Shown: positions 1-8,917, numbered from the stretch's first letter. The stretch is DNA of 48,966 bases from Saccharibacillus sp. CPCC 101409 (GCF_030518235.1 NZ_JAULSA010000025.1:1-48966); one strand, 5' to 3'. Translations and numbers: made by a program. Notes: generated by a model from the sequence alone, not told the origin.

Positions 1-231
1 AGTTCGTCAAGCACTTTTTTTAACTTCTTTTTCAGCGCTTATTTTCTTATGAACTTCTTTCGATCGTGCCGGCCTTCTCTCGAAGAGCCGTTTATTAATG
101 TAGCACAGCCGCAGCGAGCGAGTCAACACTATATTGCAGATAAATCAAACAATATCATTTCTCGGCATTTTCCACGCCTTGAAATCTGGCTGCAATATAT
201 GGATTATACAATGAAAACGCTTCGCTGTCAG
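1..231 (-). promoter_or_regulatory. Tandem leftward promoters leaving the window, probably for an rRNA operon
   Basis: Three promoter-like units read leftward. The first is CTGACA (226-231), 17 bp, TATAAT (203-208). The second is TTGACT (121-126), 18 bp, TACATT (97-102). The third is TTGACG (5-10) with its -10 beyond the edge, preceded by an A/T-rich UP-like tract at 11-45. No ORF in this stretch looks real. Stacked strong promoters with an UP element are typical of rRNA operons, and in B. subtilis an rrn operon follows recR-yaaL-bofA. The rRNA identity is inferred; yaaL and bofA are absent from the gap. Confidence 0.6.
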
Positions 232-252
232 CGATAATCCGTGAAAAACCCA

Positions 253-291
253 CAAAAAATACGGCTTCGGAACAGACGCTCCAAAGCCGTA
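253..291 (-). terminator. Rho-independent terminator of the dnaX-ybaB-recR operon
   Basis: On the minus strand TACGGCTT pairs with AAGCCGTA, with a GGA/TCC extension inside, and is followed by TTTTTTG. It lies 30 bp after the recR stop and before the leftward promoters. Confidence 0.85.
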
Positions 292-322
292 CCTTTTCTT
301 TATTGTACACAGCAGCAAAACT

Positions 323-925
323 CTAGAGTTCTCTGCGGCCTTCAAGCGCTTTGGACAACGTCACTTCATCCGCATATTCCAAATCGCCGCCGACCGGCAG
401 GCCGTGCGCAATTCGCGTTACCTTAATCTCGAAAGGCCGTACAAGGCGCGAAATATACATCGCTGTCGCTTCGCCTTCGATATTGGGATTGGTTGCGAGG
501 ATCAGTTCCTGCACCCGTTCGTCGCTGAGACGGTTCAGCAGCTCTTTTAAACGGATATCGTCGGGCCCGATGCCTTCCATCGGCGAGATCGCCCCGTGCA
601 GCACATGGTAGTAACCGTCGAATTCTTTGGTCCGCTCCATAGCGACCAGATCTTTCGGGTCCTGCACCACGCAAATAACCGAGGAGTCCCGCGACTTATC
701 CTGGCAGATCCTGCACGGATCCGTATCCGTAATATTGCCGCAAACCGAACAGTAATGCAGATTGCGTTTGACGCTGACGAGCGCTTTGGCGAAATCGATC
801 ACGTCGTCTTCCTTCATACTCAATACGTGAAAAGCGAGTCTCGCGGCCGTCTTCGGTCCGATACCGGGCAGACGGGTAAAAGCGTCGATCAGCTTGGCAA
901 TCGGCTCCGGATAATACAAGGCCAC
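323..925 (-). CDS. recR: Recombination mediator protein RecR
   Basis: RecR (200 aa, normal length) works with RecF and RecO to load RecA on gapped DNA. The N-terminus has a helix-hairpin-helix ([15 protein letters not shown], about residues 19-33). A four-cysteine zinc site follows (CSVC and CRIC, about residues 58-72), then a Toprim domain with the [12 protein letters not shown] motif and the C-terminal [13 protein letters not shown] signature. The start codon is GTG at 925, with GGGAAG just upstream. It is the last gene of dnaX-ybaB-recR, the usual Firmicutes order, and is separated from ybaB by about 20 bp. The identification is secure. Confidence 0.97.
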   Translation of the reverse strand: MALYYPEPIAKLIDAFTRLPGIGPKTAARLAFHVLSMKEDDVIDFAKALVSVKRNLHYCSVCGNITDTDPCRICQDKSRDSSVICVVQDPKDLVAMERTKEFDGYYHVLHGAISPMEGIGPDDIRLKELLNRLSDERVQELILATNPNIEGEATAMYISRLVRPFEIKVTRIAHGLPVGGDLEYADEVTLSKALEGRREL

Positions 926-946
926 ACTTCCCTTTTACAAATTAGT

Positions 947-1261
947 TTAGAACAGACCCGGGATCTTCATGCCGTTCGTGAATTTGCCCATGTCCTGGTT
1001 GGCGAGTTCTTCGGCTTTGGTCAGCGCGTCGTTAACGGCGGTCAGAATCAGGTCCTGCAGCATTTCCACATCGTCCGGGTCCACGGCTTCGGGTTTGATA
1101 TTGATTCCGATCAGTTTTTTGTGGCCGTTGACTTCTACGCTGACTACGCCGCCGCCGGAAGTGCCTTCGACTTTTTTCGTGCCGAGTTCTTCCTGGGCTT
1201 TCATCATTTGTTCCTGCATCTTTTTAACCTGCTTCATCATCTGGTTCATGTTATTATTCAT
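947..1261 (-). CDS. ybaB: YbaB/EbfC family nucleoid-associated protein
   Basis: A 104-aa protein of the YbaB/EbfC (YaaK) family: small dimeric DNA-binding proteins linked to the nucleoid and to recombination. The N-terminus is Met-rich and helical ([20 protein letters not shown]), as usual, followed by the [15 protein letters not shown] strand region and a helical C-terminus ending [11 protein letters not shown]. It lies between dnaX and recR, the family's conserved context. An AGGAGA site precedes the ATG at 1261. Its exact biochemical role is not settled in the family. Confidence 0.95.
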   Translation of the reverse strand: MNNNMNQMMKQVKKMQEQMMKAQEELGTKKVEGTSGGGVVSVEVNGHKKLIGINIKPEAVDPDDVEMLQDLILTAVNDALTKAEELANQDMGKFTNGMKIPGLF

Positions 1262-1321
1262 TGCAATCTCTCCTTAAATTGGCCCGGGGACGCGCTCAGC
1301 GCACGCCGCCGCAGGCAGAAT

Positions 1322-3055
1322 TTATTCCTTGATAACAACCAGGCTCTCCCCGAACAAATTCAGCGCTTCGTCTACCCAGGGTTCTTTGCTGCCGTTTTCC
1401 TCTTCGTGTTCGAGCTCCAGCACTTCCGTCTTCGGGGCACCGGCGGATTCGGCCGAATCGGTCCAATCCTTCTGCATAATAGTGACCAGCCGCCGTTCTC
1501 CGCCGAGATATTCCGACAATACCTGTTCCACCACCTGGCGGTTGGCCTGCTTCTCGATCGTTTCGCGGTGGATATCGTTTTTGAACGCCACCAGCACCGC
1601 ATCTTCGAGAGCGGACACCGGTTCGCCGTTGGTAAACCAGGCGTGAACGGTCACCTTTTCTTCTTTTACCCGCTGCAGCACCTGAGGCCACTTATTTCGA
1701 ATTTCTTTAAAGTCGGCATCGTCCTTGTGCGCCAGGTACCGGTCCATATGCGGAGGCAGCTTGGCCATGCGCGAAACGCGCGGCGCGCTCTGACGAACGG
1801 CCGGACGACTCGACGCCGCTTCCCCGCCGCCCGACGCCGGAACGCCGCTGCGCAGCACCTGCTCCAGCTTCTTTTCCAATTCGGCGATCTTGCCTTCCAG
1901 CTTCTTAACCGCCTGCGAATCGGCCGGAGCGGCGCTTGGGCGCGCCTCGCCGGGTTCGGCCGACGGCTGATCGCCTACACTTACCAGATTCAGCAGCGCC
2001 ACCTCGAACAGCATCTGCGGATTGACCGCATACTTCATCTCGTTCTGGTAACGGCTCAGCGTATCGATCATGCGGAACAGCATCTCTTTGGAAAAACGCT
2101 CCGCCGTCGCTTGAAAAGACGAAGCGTCCAGTACCCGCTCGGTCATGTGCTCGGAATTCGGCACCATTTTGATCATCAGCAGGTCGCGGAAGTAGTACAG
2201 CAGATTCTCCATGCATTTGTCGGCGCTTTTGCCTTCCTGCATCCAGCTCTCCACCGTTTGCAGCACGCCGCCCGCATCTTTCGCCGCAAGCGAATCGGCA
2301 AGCGCGGAAAACTGCTCGGAAGCGATTCCCCCGGTCATGCCGAGCACCTGCTCGTACGTGACTTTGCCTTCGGTAAACGCGGAGATCTGGTCGAGTACGC
2401 TCAGCGCATCCCGCATACCGCCGTCGGAAAGACGGGCGATATACTGCAAAGCGCTGTCTTCGGCGTCGATCTGTTCCTCGCGGCAAATCTCGGTCAGTCT
2501 TGCCGTCTGTTCCTCCAACGATACTCTACGGAAGTCGAAACGCTGGCAGCGCGAAATAATCGTCGCCGGCAGCCGATGCGGTTCCGTCGTCGCCAAGATG
2601 AACATCGCATGCTCCGGCGGTTCTTCCAGCGTTTTCAACAGGGCGTTAAAAGCTTCCGTCGTCAGCATGTGCACTTCGTCGATAATATAAACTTTACGCC
2701 GGACTTCGGTCGGAGCATATTTGATCTTGTCGCGCAGATCGCGGATCTCTTCCACGCCCCGGTTGGAGGCGGCGTCGATCTCAAGCACGTCCATCACCGC
2801 GCCGGCCGCGATCCGTTTGCACGTTTCGCATTCGTTGCACGGTTCGGGAGCGGGTCCTTTTTCACAGTTGACGGCTTTGGCCAGAATCTTCGCGGCGCTC
2901 GTCTTGCCCGTCCCCCGCGGCCCGCTGAACAGATAAGCGTGCGATACCCGCTGTTCGCGGATTGCGTTCTGCAGCGTTCGGATAATATGCTGTTGTCCCA
3001 CCATGTCTCGGAACGACTGAGGCCGCCAAGCCCGGTAAAGCGCAATATGTTCCAT
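1322..3055 (-). CDS. dnaX: DNA polymerase III subunits gamma/tau
   Basis: A 577-aa clamp-loader ATPase. It has the Walker A loop GPRGTGKTSAAK (about residues 45-56), a zinc-binding cysteine cluster with CNECETCK, Walker B IIDEVHML, and sensor motif ISRCQRF. A proline/alanine-rich linker from about residue 365 leads to a C-terminal tau-like region. It pairs with HolA and HolB to load the beta clamp and tether the polymerase. An AAGGAG site lies before the ATG. A TATAAT at 3126-3131 (minus) with a poor -35 is the probable operon promoter. No slippery frameshift heptamer was noted. First gene of dnaX-ybaB-recR, directly after the SRP RNA. Confidence 0.97.
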   Translation of the reverse strand: MEHIALYRAWRPQSFRDMVGQQHIIRTLQNAIREQRVSHAYLFSGPRGTGKTSAAKILAKAVNCEKGPAPEPCNECETCKRIAAGAVMDVLEIDAASNRGVEEIRDLRDKIKYAPTEVRRKVYIIDEVHMLTTEAFNALLKTLEEPPEHAMFILATTEPHRLPATIISRCQRFDFRRVSLEEQTARLTEICREEQIDAEDSALQYIARLSDGGMRDALSVLDQISAFTEGKVTYEQVLGMTGGIASEQFSALADSLAAKDAGGVLQTVESWMQEGKSADKCMENLLYYFRDLLMIKMVPNSEHMTERVLDASSFQATAERFSKEMLFRMIDTLSRYQNEMKYAVNPQMLFEVALLNLVSVGDQPSAEPGEARPSAAPADSQAVKKLEGKIAELEKKLEQVLRSGVPASGGGEAASSRPAVRQSAPRVSRMAKLPPHMDRYLAHKDDADFKEIRNKWPQVLQRVKEEKVTVHAWFTNGEPVSALEDAVLVAFKNDIHRETIEKQANRQVVEQVLSEYLGGERRLVTIMQKDWTDSAESAGAPKTEVLELEHEEENGSKEPWVDEALNLFGESLVVIKE

Positions 3056-3220
3056 GAACGGCTCCTTTATTTGGACTTCGGATTGTCTCCATTTTGCCTG
3101 GCTTCTTAACCGTCGTCTTCCCTTTATTATACTCTATTTCCGCCCGGATAAAAACGACGGCGTCCACTTTTGAAGGCGACAATCCCAACTTTTTTGCAGT
3201 TCTATTATATGAAGAAAAAG

Positions 3221-3251
3221 AAAAAAGCACCTCTGCCTGCGGCAAAGATGC
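3221..3251 (-). terminator. Terminator of the SRP RNA gene
   Basis: On the minus strand GCATCTTTGCC, loop GCA, GGCAGAGGTGC, then TTTTTTCTTTTTC: an 11-bp stem with GU pairs. It lies about 23 nt after the mature RNA end. Confidence 0.9.
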
Positions 3252-3273
3252 TGATCGCTTATTTGAAAAGGAT

Positions 3274-3546
3274 AAACCGTGCACCCGCCTTCGATACGAT
3301 GCCATCCAAGCGGCACCTCTACACAACAACTCGGGCTAGGCCACCCTCCGGCACAAAAGCGGGCCTGCTTATGGCTGCTTCCTTCCGGACCTGACCAGGT
3401 TCACAGGTGCTCATTGCGGAGGACCCAACCGTCAACGTTATGTGTAGAGACCAAACCTTACAGGGCATGACCTCGAACGGGAATTCAACCTCGCTATAGC
3501 GGATTGCGAGTTACAGGGCACCGCTACCTCCCCATCTAGCACGGCA
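3274..3546 (-). ncRNA. ffs: Signal recognition particle RNA, long Bacillus type
   Basis: About 273 nt, close to the 271-nt B. subtilis scRNA. The S-domain core CAGGTCCGGAAGGAAGCAGC is read on the minus strand near 3380-3400, opposite AGGGTGGCC. The Alu-domain 5' part has GTGCTAGATGGGGAGGTAGC and GGTGCCCTGTAACTCGCAA. The 3' end closes with GGTGCACGGT, complementary to the 5' GTGCCGTGCT region. It scaffolds Ffh for co-translational targeting of membrane and secreted proteins. It sits immediately before dnaX, as in Bacillus, but tadA, its usual other neighbour, is 19 kb away here. Ends are set by promoter and terminator. Confidence 0.95.
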
Positions 3547-3552
3547 CTCTTT

Positions 3553-3581
3553 ATTATACGTGATAAAAAGAGAAAACGCAA
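3553..3581 (-). promoter_or_regulatory. Sigma-A promoter of the SRP RNA
   Basis: TTGCGT at 3576-3581, a 17-bp spacer, and perfect TATAAT at 3553-3558 (minus strand). Transcription should start about 7 nt downstream, which matches the 5' end of the RNA fold. Confidence 0.85.
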
Positions 3582-3610
3582 ACAGGCCGGCAATGCTTCT
3601 GCCGGCCGGG

Positions 3611-3722
3611 GGGAGGGTCCGGTTTCGATTGGCGCTCGGGTTGTTTTCCCGCCCCGGAATAGACCGATTCCGACGCAGTGGGAAAGCCAAAAGTCGCTTC
3701 AACTCGAAACCGGACCCTCCCC
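3611..3722. repeat. Palindromic intergenic repeat, diverged member
   Basis: Arms GGGAGGGTCCGGTTTCGA (3611-3628) and its inverse complement (3704-3722) enclose about 75 bp. The interior holds TGGGAAAGCCAAAAGTCGCT near 3677-3697. That is the inverse of the AGCGACTTCGGCTTTGCTTTCCCA core of the two repeats at 3947 and 4122, so this is probably a related element in the opposite orientation. Small ORFs crossing it are low-complexity and not credible. The stretch 3723-3946 is GC-rich and holds only short local hairpins. Confidence 0.7.
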
Positions 3723-3946
3723 GCCCTCCGCCTCCTCTTTCGATGAGGGGCGGAAGGGGCGGACGAATAAAGCCGGCGGTTTGCCTGCCGCCGGCCTTCT
3801 TCGTCTTGCCGGGCAGAGCGGTCCGCTTCTGTACCCAAGCGGACCGGGTAGAGCGCGGCGGCTTCCCGATGGGCGTGCAAAGCCGCCCATGGGAAGGAGA
3901 ACATTCCGTGGACGAAACAAACGTCCGCGGGAAACCTTTTCTCAAA

Positions 3947-4090
3947 GGCGGACTGCATAGTCCACCCCCCAGGCTCGGCCGATTGCGTTTGAAGCGACTT
4001 CGGCTTTGCTTTCCCAACGTTTGAGACCGGAGGCTCGAGCGCACGAAGCAAAACGAGCGGAGCGCAAAACGCAATCGGCCGGGCCCTACG
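3947..4090. repeat. Palindromic repeat unit, copy 1
   Basis: About 144 bp, repeated 175 bp further on with a few substitutions. It begins with hairpin GGCGGACT-GCAT-AGTCCACC. A large inverted repeat follows: CGGCCGATTGCGTTT pairs with AAACGCAATCGGCCG across about 110 bp. The interior (GACTTCGGCTTTGCTTTCCC) is shared with copy 2. Confidence 0.85.
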
Positions 4091-4113
4091 CCTCTACGCC
4101 CTTGTGCGCCCTG

Positions 4114-4142
4114 GAAGAAAAGGCGGACTGCATAGTCCGCCC
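4114..4142 (-). terminator. Terminator formed by the edge of repeat copy 2
   Basis: Minus strand: GGCGGACT, loop ATGC, AGTCCGCC, then TTTTCTTCC. A perfect 8-bp stem with a U tail. It is the first good terminator after the radical SAM gene, so the repeat may serve as that operon's 3' end. Confidence 0.7.
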
Positions 4143-4265
4143 CCCAGGCCCGGCCGATTGCGTTTGGAGCGACTTCGGCTTTGCTTTCCCAACGTTTGAG
4201 ACCGGAGGCTCAAACACACAAAGCAAAACGAGCGGAGCGCAAAACGGAATCGGCCGGGCCCTGCG
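4122..4265. repeat. Palindromic repeat unit, copy 2
   Basis: A near-identical copy of 3947-4090 at an offset of 175 bp, in the same orientation. The inverted arms CGGCCGATTGCGTTT and AAACGGAATCGGCCG are kept with one change. Compensation between copies was not systematically checked. Confidence 0.85.
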
Positions 4266-4285
4266 GTCTAAGGAAGCTTCGCCTT

Positions 4286-5560
4286 TTAGACCAGTCCGAC
4301 CGGACGTTTCGCCCGCCGCTGTCCTTCCGGCGGTACATGGCTGTAAGAGCCGATCACGACATCCGGCAGCTCGGCGCGGAAGATCTCCAGCATCTGCTTC
4401 ATGCCGAGCAGCTCGCCGCGTGCCGGCGGAATCAGTTCAAGGTAGCTTTCCGGATCGATATTCAGGTTCCGCATCTGGATCAGCTTGAGGTCGGTGCGGC
4501 GCACGAACTCGACCATCGCCTCCACTTCTTCTTCGCGGTCGGTGACGCCCGGGAAGATCAGATAGTTGATCGACGTATAGACGCCCTGCTTGCCGGCGTA
4601 AATCAGCGACTTCTCGACATTGGCCAGCGTGTAGGCACGCGGTTTGTAGTATGCATTATAGTGGTCGTCCAGCGCGCTGATTGTGCTGACGCGCATCAGG
4701 TCAAGACCCGCGTCGACGATGCCGCGGATATGATCGGACAGACCGGCGTTGGTGTTAATATTAATATAGCCCATATCCGTGCGCGAACGAACCTCGCGCA
4801 TCGCTTCGATAATAATCTTGGCCTGGGTGGAAGGCTCGCCTTCGCAGCCTTGTCCGAAGCTGATAATGGATTCCGGCGTAGTCAAGTGTTCCATCATAAT
4901 CTCGACCAGCTCGTCCACGCGAGGGCGGAAGTTCATGCGCGTCTGAGGCGCGACGAAGCCGCTGTCGTCCGGCTGCTCGGAAATGCAGCCGAAGCAGCCA
5001 GCGTTGCAGGAGTAAGAAACCGGCACGCCGCCTTCCCAGCGGCCGAGGAACGTATTGGACGAAGTCAGGCATTCGTAGCCGAGCGCACAGTTGGACAAAT
5101 GCTGGTACAGGCGGTTGTCCGGATATTTCTCGGTCAGATCGTGCACCTTGGCATTCAGCTCTTTGGTATCGCAGTTCTCCGGATTCCACTTCTCCGGATC
5201 GTCGCACTGCTCGGCCGTCACATAGAAGCGTCCGTCTTTCCAGACGACGGCGGAATAGCCGAACAGCGGCAGTTTATAGTCTTTGTCCGTTTTGACATAA
5301 CCGGGCAGGCCTAGGCGGGTAAAGCCCTGCGGCAGCAGCGCGCCGACCGCCTGCATGCCGTCGAGCGCCACCATCTCGCCGCTCTCGGGATCGAAAGCAA
5401 CCGGCTTGGTGCTCGGCAGCCCGACCAGGGTCGCGCCGTCGGGAAGAGGAATCAGCTCGTCTTCCATAATCTCCACGATCATATCGGCATTGCGTGCCAA
5501 TCCGAACAGCTCGGGATGATCGTATACATTGCCGTTTTCGTCGGCATAAACCAAATACAT
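4286..5560 (-). CDS. Radical SAM protein of unknown function, adjacent to rho
   Basis: A 424-aa protein. The radical SAM cluster motif CNAGCFGC gives C185, C189 and C192 (CxxxCxxC). Downstream, SFGQGCEGEPS and INTNAGLSDH resemble the glycine-rich and SAM-contacting strands of the TIM barrel. About 180 residues precede the motif, which is unusually long. They carry four further cysteines (C119, C130, C158, C164) that could bind a second metal or cluster; this is inference. The substrate is unknown. AAAGGAG precedes the ATG at 5560. Only 30 bp separate it from the rho stop and no terminator is visible between them, so the two are probably co-transcribed. Confidence 0.85.
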   Translation of the reverse strand: MYLVYADENGNVYDHPELFGLARNADMIVEIMEDELIPLPDGATLVGLPSTKPVAFDPESGEMVALDGMQAVGALLPQGFTRLGLPGYVKTDKDYKLPLFGYSAVVWKDGRFYVTAEQCDDPEKWNPENCDTKELNAKVHDLTEKYPDNRLYQHLSNCALGYECLTSSNTFLGRWEGGVPVSYSCNAGCFGCISEQPDDSGFVAPQTRMNFRPRVDELVEIMMEHLTTPESIISFGQGCEGEPSTQAKIIIEAMREVRSRTDMGYININTNAGLSDHIRGIVDAGLDLMRVSTISALDDHYNAYYKPRAYTLANVEKSLIYAGKQGVYTSINYLIFPGVTDREEEVEAMVEFVRRTDLKLIQMRNLNIDPESYLELIPPARGELLGMKQMLEIFRAELPDVVIGSYSHVPPEGQRRAKRPVGLV

Positions 5561-5590
5561 GTGTAAAGTCTCCTTTATGCGGACTTGCGC

Positions 5591-6946
5591 TTAATTGCTG
5601 GTTACAGGGGCGGATGCGGACCGCGCCGCCGGACGTCTTGTCCCGCCGGAAGACGAATTGGCGCCGCTTTTCTTCGCGGGCGAAGAAGACGTCTTCTTGT
5701 CGGCGGATACATCGAAAGAAGCCAGGAATTCGGCATTTGTATTCGCGTTCTTCAGCTTTTTGAGGAAGCCTTCGACAAAGTCGAAAGAATCGTTCATATT
5801 TTTGCGGATATGCCAAACCGTCTCCAGCTCTTCCTTGGACAGCAGCATCTCCTCGCGGCGCGTGCCGGAACGGCGAATATCGATCGACGGGAAGATCCGG
5901 CGTTCGGCCAGCTTCCGGTCCAAATGCAGCTCCATATTGCCGGTTCCTTTGAATTCTTCATAAATAATATCGTCCATTCTGGAGCCGGTGTCAATCAAGG
6001 CAGTCGCCAGAATCGTCAGGCTGCCGCCTTCTTCCACATTCCGCGCGGAACCGAAAAATCTTTTCGGCCGATGGAAAGCGGCCGGATCGATACCGCCGCT
6101 GAGCGTACGGCCGGACGGCGGAATCACAAGGTTGTAGGCCCGCGCCAGACGCGTGATGCTGTCGAGCAGGATTACGACGTCCTTTTTATGCTCGACCATG
6201 CGCAGCGCGCGCTCCAGCACCAGCTCGGCGACTTTGATATGATTTTCCGGCAGTTCGTCGAATGTCGAAGCAACTACTTCGCCTTTGACCGAACGCTGCA
6301 TATCCGTCACTTCCTCCGGACGTTCGTCGATCAGCAGCACGAACAGCTCGATCTCCGGATTGTTTTCCGAGATGCTGTTGGCGACTTCTTTGAGCAGCTG
6401 CGTTTTGCCCGCTTTCGGCGGCGCGACGATCAGGCCGCGCTGTCCGAGACCAACCGGCGCGAGCAGATCCATGATCCGCGCGGACAGCCGGTTCTGCGTT
6501 GTTTCGAGCGAGAGCTTTTTCTCCGGATAAAGCGGCGTCAGCGCCGGGAAATGCAGACGCTCCGCGGCCGTGGCTGGATCTTCGCCGTTGACGGCATTGA
6601 CCTGAAGCAGGCCGAAATAACGCTCGTTCTCCTTCGGTGCGCGGCACTTGCCCGATACCAGGTCGCCGCTGCGCAGATCGAATTTGCGAATCTGCGAAGC
6701 CGAGATATAAATATCCTCAGCGCTCGGCAGGTAATTGATCGGACGCAGGAAGCCGTAGCCTTCAGGCAGTACTTCGAGCACGCCCTGCATGAACATCAAG
6801 CCGCTTTGTTCGGCCTGGGCGCGCAAAATGGCAAAGATCAGTTCTCTTTTCTTCATTTGACTGTAGTACGAGATCTGATACTGCTTCGCCAGTTTGTAGA
6901 GATCGGTCAGCTTCATTTCTTCGAGGTCGGAGATTTGCAGATCCAT
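5591..6946 (-). CDS. rho: Transcription termination factor Rho
   Basis: A 451-aa hexameric RNA helicase that ends transcription of untranslated RNA. An N-terminal Rho_N helical domain ([17 protein letters not shown]) is followed by the RNA-binding cold-shock domain (GYGFLRP...[15 protein letters not shown]). The ATPase has Walker [14 protein letters not shown], Walker [16 protein letters not shown] and the Q-loop/R-loop region ([15 protein letters not shown]). The start is ATG at 6946 with AGGTGG 9 nt upstream; a longer reading to 7066 has no family support. The last 35 or so residues are a Ser/Ala/Lys-rich tail, longer than B. subtilis Rho. It lies after murA2 as in B. subtilis, but rpmE, the usual next gene, is replaced by a radical SAM gene. 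Confidence 0.97.
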   Translation of the reverse strand: MDLQISDLEEMKLTDLYKLAKQYQISYYSQMKKRELIFAILRAQAEQSGLMFMQGVLEVLPEGYGFLRPINYLPSAEDIYISASQIRKFDLRSGDLVSGKCRAPKENERYFGLLQVNAVNGEDPATAAERLHFPALTPLYPEKKLSLETTQNRLSARIMDLLAPVGLGQRGLIVAPPKAGKTQLLKEVANSISENNPEIELFVLLIDERPEEVTDMQRSVKGEVVASTFDELPENHIKVAELVLERALRMVEHKKDVVILLDSITRLARAYNLVIPPSGRTLSGGIDPAAFHRPKRFFGSARNVEEGGSLTILATALIDTGSRMDDIIYEEFKGTGNMELHLDRKLAERRIFPSIDIRRSGTRREEMLLSKEELETVWHIRKNMNDSFDFVEGFLKKLKNANTNAEFLASFDVSADKKTSSSPAKKSGANSSSGGTRRPAARSASAPVTSN

Positions 6947-7457
6947 GTAAAATAACCACCTATTCAATTTTATATTAGGAAGGCGCGCAGGCTCCCGCAG
7001 GACGCTCCACAGGCCGTATCTTTCGGTAAGGGAAAAGGTTGAACGCCGTTCAGGGCGCAAACGCATGAAAAGACGCGAGACTCCGGGCTTCGTTCAGCCC
7101 CGTCGATCGCGATTCGGGTCGTTCGTTCAAATCTATATGGACACGCAGCGTGTAAAATTCCGATGTCGACTGCCTACGGAACAGATCCAGCAGTTTTTTT
7201 GAAAACTTTTATGGGCGGGCCCATACCTATTCGTCTTATAAGAAACGAATACCGGGCCGAGTCTTGTATATCCAATTATACCGTACTTTTTGTTTCCAGA
7301 TTAAATAAGTTCGGAAGTAAAAGATCGATGAGTTTGAGCCCATATCCTGACGGACGGAAGTAAAACGAATAAGAAACGGAATTGAAAAAAACGGAGAAAA
7401 AACGTCCATTTACGATAAGCATTACCCATTTTACGGAAAAACTATTCGCTTATTGTG
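6947..7457 (-). promoter_or_regulatory. Long rho upstream region with a probable promoter
   Basis: About 510 bp without a believable gene. A minus-strand TATAAT (7275-7280) with a weak -35 would give a leader of roughly 320 nt. A short hairpin around 7212-7225 (ATGGG/CCCAT) is followed by TAAAAGTTTTC and could act as a weak attenuator. Long autoregulated rho leaders are known in bacteria; autoregulation here is inference only. Confidence 0.35.
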
Positions 7458-7494
7458 AAAAAAGCACCGACGCGGCCGGGAGCCGCGCCTGTAC
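7458..7494 (-). terminator. Terminator of murA2
   Basis: On the minus strand GTACAGGCGCGGC pairs with GCCGCGTCGGTGC (one mismatch, GU pairs), loop TCCCG, followed by TTTTTTC. It lies about 30 bp after the murA stop. Confidence 0.85.
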
Positions 7495-7527
7495 CGTTCA
7501 GTCAACGCAAGCAAAATTAAAATCGGA

Positions 7528-8781
7528 TCAGACGGTCTCGCGCCAGACGTCGGCGCCGAGGCTGCGCAGATTCGTAACCAGGTTGTCGTAACCGCGGTCG
7601 ATATACTCGACGCCTTCGATCTCGGTCACGCCGCCTTCGATCGTCAATCCGGCAATCACAAGCGCGGCTCCCGCGCGCAGGTCGGCCGCCTGGACCTTGG
7701 CTGCGTTGAGTTTGCCGCCTTCGATCACCGCGGAACGGCCTTCGACGCGAATCTTTGCGCCCATGCGCACCAGCTCCGGCACATGCTTGAACCGGTTGCT
7801 GTACACAAAATCGCTAAGTACGCTTGCTCCGCCGGCCTGCGTGAGCAGACTGGTCATCGGCGACTGCAGGTCGGTCGGGAAGCCCGGGTAGACCAGCGCT
7901 TTAACGTCGACATGCTCGTAATCCGGTCCGCCGATGATGCGGATGCTTTCGTCCATCTCCTCGACGGTAACGCCTATTTCCTGAAGCTTGGCGGTCAGCG
8001 CCTCCAGATGCTTCGGAATGACGCTGTCGATCAGGACGTTGCCGCGCGTCGCCGCGGCGGCAATCATATAAGTACCGGCCTGAATGCGGTCGGGAATAAT
8101 CGAGTGGCGGCAGCCGTGCAGTTTCCGGACGCCTTCGATCCGGATCGTTTCCGTACCGACGCCCTTGATGCTGGCTCCCATGGAATTGAGCAAAGTTGCT
8201 ACGTCTATGATTTCAGGCTCTTTAGCCGCATTTTCGATAATGGTGGAGCCTTTGGCTTTGGCAGCCGCCAGCATGATATTGATGGTCGCTCCGACACTCG
8301 CCACGTCGAGATAGATCTTGGTCCCGCGCAGTTCTTCCGCGTGCAGATGGATCGCTCCATGCTCGTTTACCGCCGTTGCGCCCAGCGCTTCGAATCCTTT
8401 GATGTGCTGATCGATCGGCCGGGGTTCGAAATTGCAGCCTCCGGGCAGTCCGATCAACGCTTCGCCGAATTTGCCGAGCAGCGCTCCCATCATATAATAA
8501 GAAGCCCGCAGTTTCTTGACCGGGCCGTTCGGCATCGGAATCGACTTGACGTTCGAAGGGTCGATTCTCATCTGGCTGCCTTCCCAGGAAACGCGAGCAC
8601 CGAGTCCTTCCAGAATCTCGGCATATACCGCTACGTCGCTGAGCAGCGGGAGATTGTCCAGTATCACTTCGGAATCCGCAAGCAGCGCAGCGGGAATGAG
8701 TGCAATGGCACTGTTTTTCGCACCGCTGATCGTAACCGTCCCTTGAAGCGGACGTCCGCCGGTGATCATTAATTTCTCCAT
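7528..8781 (-). CDS. murZ: UDP-N-acetylglucosamine 1-carboxyvinyltransferase, MurA2/MurZ type
   Basis: 417 aa. It transfers enolpyruvate from PEP to UDP-GlcNAc, the first committed step of peptidoglycan synthesis, in the cytoplasm. SGAKNSA carries K22 and N23. The fosfomycin-target cysteine is C116 in [23 protein letters not shown] and GFPTDLQSP are also conserved. The start MEKLMITGG (8781) matches the family. A start at the internal ATG four codons later has a closer GGAG, so the exact initiation codon is slightly uncertain. Its place between fba and rho matches B. subtilis murAB (murZ), the second MurA paralogue, so the paralogue call rests on both sequence and synteny. Confidence 0.95.
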   Translation of the reverse strand: MEKLMITGGRPLQGTVTISGAKNSAIALIPAALLADSEVILDNLPLLSDVAVYAEILEGLGARVSWEGSQMRIDPSNVKSIPMPNGPVKKLRASYYMMGALLGKFGEALIGLPGGCNFEPRPIDQHIKGFEALGATAVNEHGAIHLHAEELRGTKIYLDVASVGATINIMLAAAKAKGSTIIENAAKEPEIIDVATLLNSMGASIKGVGTETIRIEGVRKLHGCRHSIIPDRIQAGTYMIAAAATRGNVLIDSVIPKHLEALTAKLQEIGVTVEEMDESIRIIGGPDYEHVDVKALVYPGFPTDLQSPMTSLLTQAGGASVLSDFVYSNRFKHVPELVRMGAKIRVEGRSAVIEGGKLNAAKVQAADLRAGAALVIAGLTIEGGVTEIEGVEYIDRGYDNLVTNLRSLGADVWRETV

Positions 8782-8877
8782 AAGTTCGAGGGTCCCCCTA
8801 CTTGTTATGCAGCCGTTCAAAGGATTTTGAAAATGGCTTATTTGCAATCCGGTCGTTTCCAAAACACACACCCTAAA

Positions 8878-8917
8878 ACAAAATGGAAAGACACCGGCTG
8901 AGCGGTGCGCTTTCCAT
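8878..8917 (-). terminator. Terminator of fba
   Basis: Minus strand: ATGGAAAG and GCACCG pair with CGGTGT and CTTTCCAT (one bulged C), followed by TTTTGTTTT. It isolates fba from murA2. Confidence 0.85.

Noticed and set aside
596..3109. Open frame of 837 codons on the plus strand across recR, ybaB and dnaX
   Set aside because: It is a codon-bias shadow of three firmly identified minus-strand genes. Its translation is rich in His/Arg/Phe without any recognisable domain.
3511..4074. 187-codon minus-strand frame through the palindromic repeats
   Set aside because: It runs through inverted repeats and the SRP RNA promoter. The product is Arg/Pro/Ser-rich and has no start signal, so it is better explained as repeat DNA.
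4006..4488. Plus-strand frames beginning MLSQRLRPEA at 4006 and again at 4181
   Set aside because: The same N-terminus appears twice only because the 175-bp spaced DNA repeat is duplicated. Both frames then run into the antisense of the radical SAM gene.
5561..5590. rpmE expected after rho by synteny
   Set aside because: No L31-like frame is present; the next gene is the radical SAM protein.
7163..7363. 66-codon plus-strand frame in the rho upstream region
   Set aside because: No ribosome site, unusual composition, and it overlaps the likely leftward rho promoter.
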